This document shows, in pieces, positions 19,607-22,712 of a DNA stretch of 22,712 bases. Numbering within the stretch: the first letter of the stretch is position 1; every line of letters begins with the position of its first letter. The notes beneath the pieces are model-generated. The model ran no database searches. It was not told the DNA's origin and saw nothing but the letters and a program-made list of their open reading frames with translations. Source of the stretch: a virus; IMG/VR virus record IMGVR_UViG_3300013101_000110, positions 1-22,712 of that record, one strand, 5' to 3'. The translations under genes and the position numbers were made by a program.

Positions 19607-20860
19607 ATGGGTAAGGCATTTAACACAGAAGACCAATCGAATTTATTTAAGATTAATTATTATAAGAAATCAGCGAATATGTATAACTCGGAGAATGTTC
19701 TCCAGGGTCGTATTCGCAAGAGATATGACTTTACTGGTAGGCAGAGATTTGTCTCTACTCCCATGTCCTTTTCAGGTGGTGTTGGTTCTGGAGTCCTTCC
19801 TAAATCTAACGCTGGTATCTATGAAGGCGCTATCATCAATTCAAATAAGGTGTATGCGACTTGTGAGATTGAAAGAGAGGCCATTAAAGCTTCTGCCAAC
19901 AACCAAGGTGCCTTTGTTCAAGCGACCAAAGAAACTGTTAAAAAGACTGTTGAATCGTATATGAGAAACTCTTCTAGGATCCTTTTTGGCGATGGAACGG
20001 GTATTCTTGCTGATGGTGACGCGACTACTACTGTAACTGGACTTGGAACTGTTGCTAGTCCGTATATCCTATCTTTTCCTCTTCCTTCTGTTTTCAGAGA
20101 TGTTAATTTTGAAGAGAAAGATTACGTTCAGATGGTAGATGCTGGGGCCTATGAAGATGCTTCAATTTATCTTGAAGTAGTTGATGTTAATGCTGGAGGA
20201 AGGGTAATTAAGCTTGTTAATTCAACTGGGGCAACTGCTGGATCGACTCTTTTAACTGCTGGAGCCTTTGGAGTAGGACAATCACTAGTTATGCAAGGTT
20301 CTCTAAATGAAGATCCTACAGGTCTTAAAAAGATTCTTGATTACACGATTGCTGAAACTGGAAGCCTTTACAATATTGCTTACCAAAGACGTTGGGCAAT
20401 GACTGCGAACGATGCTGGTGGAGCAGGGGTTACTACTGACCTTATGAATGGGGTTATGCTTGATGTAGAACGAAAGTTTGGAAAGGTTCCTAACTTGGTA
20501 ATGTGTCACTATAATCAATTCAGAAAAATTCTAGCACTGCTTGAGGATCAGAAGGTTTATAATCTTCCGAATAGAAACCTTAAGGGTAGCTTGAGTTTCC
20601 AAGGTATCGAATATATGTCAACTAGAGGCCCTATCGGCATCTTCGTTGATAGATTCTGTGAAGAAGGTCAGATCTGGTTCTTGAATGATGATTTCATTGA
20701 AACCCATCACAGACCTGATTTTGGTTGGTTCGATGATGATGGGACTGTGTTCTTAAGAGAGCAAGGTTCTGATTCTTATGGCGCTCGTTACGGTGGGTAC
20801 TATGAGAACTTCATAACTCCAACTGCTCATGGATGTTTACACAATTTAACAACTGCATAG
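19607..20860 (+). CDS. major capsid protein, HK97-fold (417 aa)
   Basis: Position after the scaffold and the composition (about 417 residues, few Lys-rich segments, many Gly/Val/Phe) fit a capsid protein. Recognisable parts are SFSGGVGSGVLPKSNAGIYE (around residue 55), a spine-helix-like segment AFVQATKETVKKTVESYMRN, and a P-domain strand region ending with the PNLVMCHYNQFRKILALLED helix. I use the second of two adjacent ATGs (19604 and 19607) because its spacing from AGGAG is better. Codon use shifts toward T-ending codons here compared with neighbours, as is common for highly expressed genes. It is followed by a hairpin that may limit read-through. Confidence 0.78.
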   Translation: MGKAFNTEDQSNLFKINYYKKSANMYNSENVLQGRIRKRYDFTGRQRFVSTPMSFSGGVGSGVLPKSNAGIYEGAIINSNKVYATCEIEREAIKASANNQGAFVQATKETVKKTVESYMRNSSRILFGDGTGILADGDATTTVTGLGTVASPYILSFPLPSVFRDVNFEEKDYVQMVDAGAYEDASIYLEVVDVNAGGRVIKLVNSTGATAGSTLLTAGAFGVGQSLVMQGSLNEDPTGLKKILDYTIAETGSLYNIAYQRRWAMTANDAGGAGVTTDLMNGVMLDVERKFGKVPNLVMCHYNQFRKILALLEDQKVYNLPNRNLKGSLSFQGIEYMSTRGPIGIFVDRFCEEGQIWFLNDDFIETHHRPDFGWFDDDGTVFLREQGSDSYGARYGGYYENFITPTAHGCLHNLTTA

Positions 20861-20881
20861 AAATGTGCAGTTTGTAGGCTT

Positions 20882-20908
20882 CCTGGGGTCATTAAAAACG
20901 GCCCCAGG
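20882..20908 (+). terminator. hairpin after the major capsid gene, possible partial terminator
   Basis: CCTGGGGTC (20882-20890) pairs with GGCCCCAGG (20900-20908) over 9 bp with one G-T pair and a 9-base loop. It is followed only by TTTCT, so it may act as an attenuator or RNA-stabilising hairpin rather than a full terminator. Its position just after the capsid gene would let capsid mRNA exceed that of the genes downstream. Confidence 0.5.
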
Positions 20909-20949
20909 TTTCTACTTAGCGCCCTCCACAGGCTAACAGGAGATTCAAA

Positions 20950-21306
20950 ATGACTAAAGAAGGACGTAGAGCAATTAAAACAGCACAAATTAAACTCAGA
21001 GAAATGAACATAATCGTACAAGGGACAGACACTGGCCCTGCGATTGTTCCTCTTGGTTTTGATCGAATGGGAGTAACTATAGAAAAGACTGGGAACGGTC
21101 TCTATACGATTTCCTTTAAGGTTGCATTCATTAGAGATGTAGTTGGATATGGCCAGACTCTTACTGATGGGCATCTCGTTTCTGTGCTTGCGGTTAGCCC
21201 GACAAGTATTGATATCAAGACAGCAGCAGGCTCGGCCCCTACAACTGCCTCTGATGCTGATTTTGCATTAAGGATTGTAGGTTCAGAACACAGTTACGAC
21301 ATTTAA
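20950..21306 (+). CDS. probable virion structural protein (118 aa)
   Basis: AGGAG precedes the ATG by about 7 bases. The chain is strand-rich: GPAIVPLGFDRMGVTIEKTG, then LYTISFKVAFIRDVVGYGQT, and ends ADFALRIVGSEHSYDI. Small beta proteins with this kind of ending occur directly after capsid genes in several tailed-phage groups and may be head-decoration or head-tail joining proteins. Which of these it is cannot be said. It has no signal peptide and no cysteine. Confidence 0.55.
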   Translation: MTKEGRRAIKTAQIKLREMNIIVQGTDTGPAIVPLGFDRMGVTIEKTGNGLYTISFKVAFIRDVVGYGQTLTDGHLVSVLAVSPTSIDIKTAAGSAPTTASDADFALRIVGSEHSYDI

Positions 21307-21348
21307 GATTTCTCTACACAGAGATCCCAATTAGGAGGTTAGGTAGTT

Positions 21349-22026
21349 ATGATAAAAGGATTTCCATCATCAGATAAACTGTTAAAAGGAAAAGGCATTA
21401 CTGCCAATTACGCTACTCTAACTCCAGTTGGTTCTAAGAGACACGCACTAGATGTTGTTCCAATGGAAGTCTCAATCTTTGCTACTGGCGAGACAGCGGA
21501 AGCTGGATCTTCTGGTAGTATAATTGTTGATTCAGGCCATTCAGTAAGAGAAGGGGATATGATTAGATTCTTATCTCCTGCTTCTATTGCTGGTGTTGAA
21601 TCATCGGTACTAGAAGTAATAGACGCTAATTCATTCAAGATATCAATGGTAATGGCCATAGATATCGTTGGCGCTCAATACGAGATATTACGATTCTCTA
21701 CCACTGCTTCTGGAGGTGGTGCTGCAGTTTCAACAGATTTATCCATAAAGCAGGCACTTTTGTTAGATTACTCAGTTACGAGTGTTGATGATACTGCATG
21801 GGTTCCTGTTGGAGTTACAACATCGGCAACAAAAAAGATTCATATTTTTGATAGCGGTGGGTATCCATTAAGCCTTGGCGTTGATGGAGTCGAAGTTGCG
21901 ATTATTCCTCCAGGTGGATTTGATTATATAGATTTAGTAATCGCCGCTGGAGTTACATTGCAAGTAAAATCGATAGAAATTAAATCGATATCTTCTGGAA
22001 TGATTACTGTAAATTTAGTGGGGTAA
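21349..22026 (+). CDS. probable virion structural protein, beta-rich (225 aa)
   Basis: The start has AGGAGG about 10 bases upstream. Residues around 55-110 contain HSVREGDMIRFLSPASIAGV and SSVLEVIDANSFKISMVMAI, a small beta module that occurs in phage tail and baseplate-associated proteins. The C-terminal half (from about 140) looks like a second beta domain: IHIFDSGGYPLSLGVDGVEV, IIPPGGFDYIDLVIAAGV and SSGMITVNLVG. Its location between the capsid and a fibre-like gene supports a virion role. No enzymatic motif is seen. Confidence 0.55.
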   Translation: MIKGFPSSDKLLKGKGITANYATLTPVGSKRHALDVVPMEVSIFATGETAEAGSSGSIIVDSGHSVREGDMIRFLSPASIAGVESSVLEVIDANSFKISMVMAIDIVGAQYEILRFSTTASGGGAAVSTDLSIKQALLLDYSVTSVDDTAWVPVGVTTSATKKIHIFDSGGYPLSLGVDGVEVAIIPPGGFDYIDLVIAAGVTLQVKSIEIKSISSGMITVNLVG

Positions 22027-22031
22027 AAAAA

Positions 22032-22712
22032 ATGAAAAAAACTATTACCGTTGTAATTACGTCGTTATTAACTATATTGATATTTTATGCTTCTGATACT
22101 AAAGCGGATGCCTGTATCTTTCAAGGAGATACAGTAAAATGCCTTAAGAGGTCTCTAGCATTTCAAGACTCAGAAAATAAATATATTACTGGCGACACTG
22201 ATGATCCCAGGGTTGTATCTAAGGATGGAATCCCTGGCGATGTTTATATTCGTGCAGGAACAGGCCAAATGTTTATAAAGCAAATCGCTGGTGACAACAC
22301 TGATTGGGATTTATCTACAGTCCCTACTATAGGGACAAATGGACAGGTACTTACTGTTGTTGCTGGAGTCTCAGAATGGGCCACTCCTACTGGCGGTGGT
22401 GTCTCTGTTGTCGATGGATTCGGATCTGTCAGTGCTGTCGATGCCTCGTCAGTAAACAACGCTACCGTTTTAGATGGGAGGGTTACTACCAATACTAGCG
22501 GTCTATCTGGTTTAGAAATACGTGTCTCTGCCAGTGAGGCCAGCATAACGGTAAACGATTCCAAGGTTTCTGCTGATGGCTTAGTAACCACTCATTCAGA
22601 TGTTACAAGTTCAGGATCTGGGATTATTATAACTGCTGCTGAGAGAACAAAGTTGGCAGGTATAGAGGCCCTTGCAGAGGTTAATCCAACTTCTACAACG
22701 GAACTAACAGAA
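22032..22712 (+). CDS. tail-fibre-like protein with N-terminal signal peptide, cut by the right edge
   Basis: The open frame begins at 22032, has GGGG about 8 bases upstream, and continues to the edge with no stop (227 codons visible). Residues 1-27 read as a Sec signal: MKKTITVV, a hydrophobic core, and SDTKADA with an AxA-type cleavage site before C28. The mature part is fibre-like: GDVYIRAGTGQMFIKQIAGD, Gly/Ser/Thr-rich linkers, and ITAAERTKLAGIEALAEVNP, a motif common in phage tail fibres. A signal peptide is unexpected in a cytoplasmically assembled fibre. It could be a fibre with a hydrophobic anchor, or a secreted or surface protein that shares fibre repeats. Confidence 0.7.
   Translation, partial: MKKTITVVITSLLTILIFYASDTKADACIFQGDTVKCLKRSLAFQDSENKYITGDTDDPRVVSKDGIPGDVYIRAGTGQMFIKQIAGDNTDWDLSTVPTIGTNGQVLTVVAGVSEWATPTGGGVSVVDGFGSVSAVDASSVNNATVLDGRVTTNTSGLSGLEIRVSASEASITVNDSKVSADGLVTTHSDVTSSGSGIIITAAERTKLAGIEALAEVNPTSTTELTE

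Noticed and set aside
19607-20860. Assignment of the capsid protein to the N4-gp56 family
   Set aside because: The general capsid pattern fits, but I could not point to residues that separate this family from other HK97-fold capsid proteins, so I left the broader name.

Overview
This window looks like about 22.7 kb of a tailed double-stranded DNA bacteriophage, or a prophage, with AT-rich DNA. Genes are packed with ATGA, TAATG, GTGA or TTGA overlaps, have strong AGGAG ribosome binding sites, and split into an early replication half and a late packaging/head half. Two small proteins have lipoboxes and a third protein has a Sec-type signal peptide, so the host is a bacterium, most likely Gram-negative. 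I cannot name it. I see no integrase, tRNA, CRISPR array or insertion sequence, so temperate or virulent life cannot be decided.

Layout. (A) 1-2169, minus strand: a recombination module with a DUF669 SSB-like protein and a Sak4-like RecA-fold ATPase, two small helical proteins, a terminator hairpin, a tiny membrane protein and a gene cut by the left edge. (B) 2170-2250: a divergent control region with overlapping promoters and four copies of AGTTRAC. (C) 2251-6538, plus strand: HTH regulator, SF2 helicase with a zinc ribbon, VRR-NUC nuclease, and a prim-pol plus DUF3987 primase-helicase. (D) 6535-8312, minus strand: six small genes, including a DUF7227-like protein and a second conserved phage protein of unknown role, preceded by 0.7 kb without genes that holds a good minus-strand promoter with an internal palindrome. 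(E) 8998-10033, minus strand: lipoprotein, two-helix membrane protein and coiled-coil protein, ending at a strong terminator. (F) 10034-10686: 0.65 kb without genes, crowded with direct and inverted repeats, a possible origin or control region.

(G) 10687-22712, plus strand, the late region: a second small lipoprotein, a YkgJ-like cysteine-cluster protein, four small Lys/Arg-rich proteins, a probable small terminase, two tandem GNAT-like proteins (one apparently without the acetyl-CoA loop), large terminase, four more small proteins, portal, scaffold, major capsid protein, two virion-like proteins, and the start of a tail-fibre-like protein that unexpectedly begins with a signal peptide.

How it fits together: region A and C proteins would bind and anneal single strands, unwind, prime and process DNA; regions D and E look like host-interaction genes; region G builds the procapsid and packages DNA. 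The least explained parts are the repeat-rich gap (F), the shared AGTTGAC promoter element, the basic-protein cluster, and the small genes of regions D and E.
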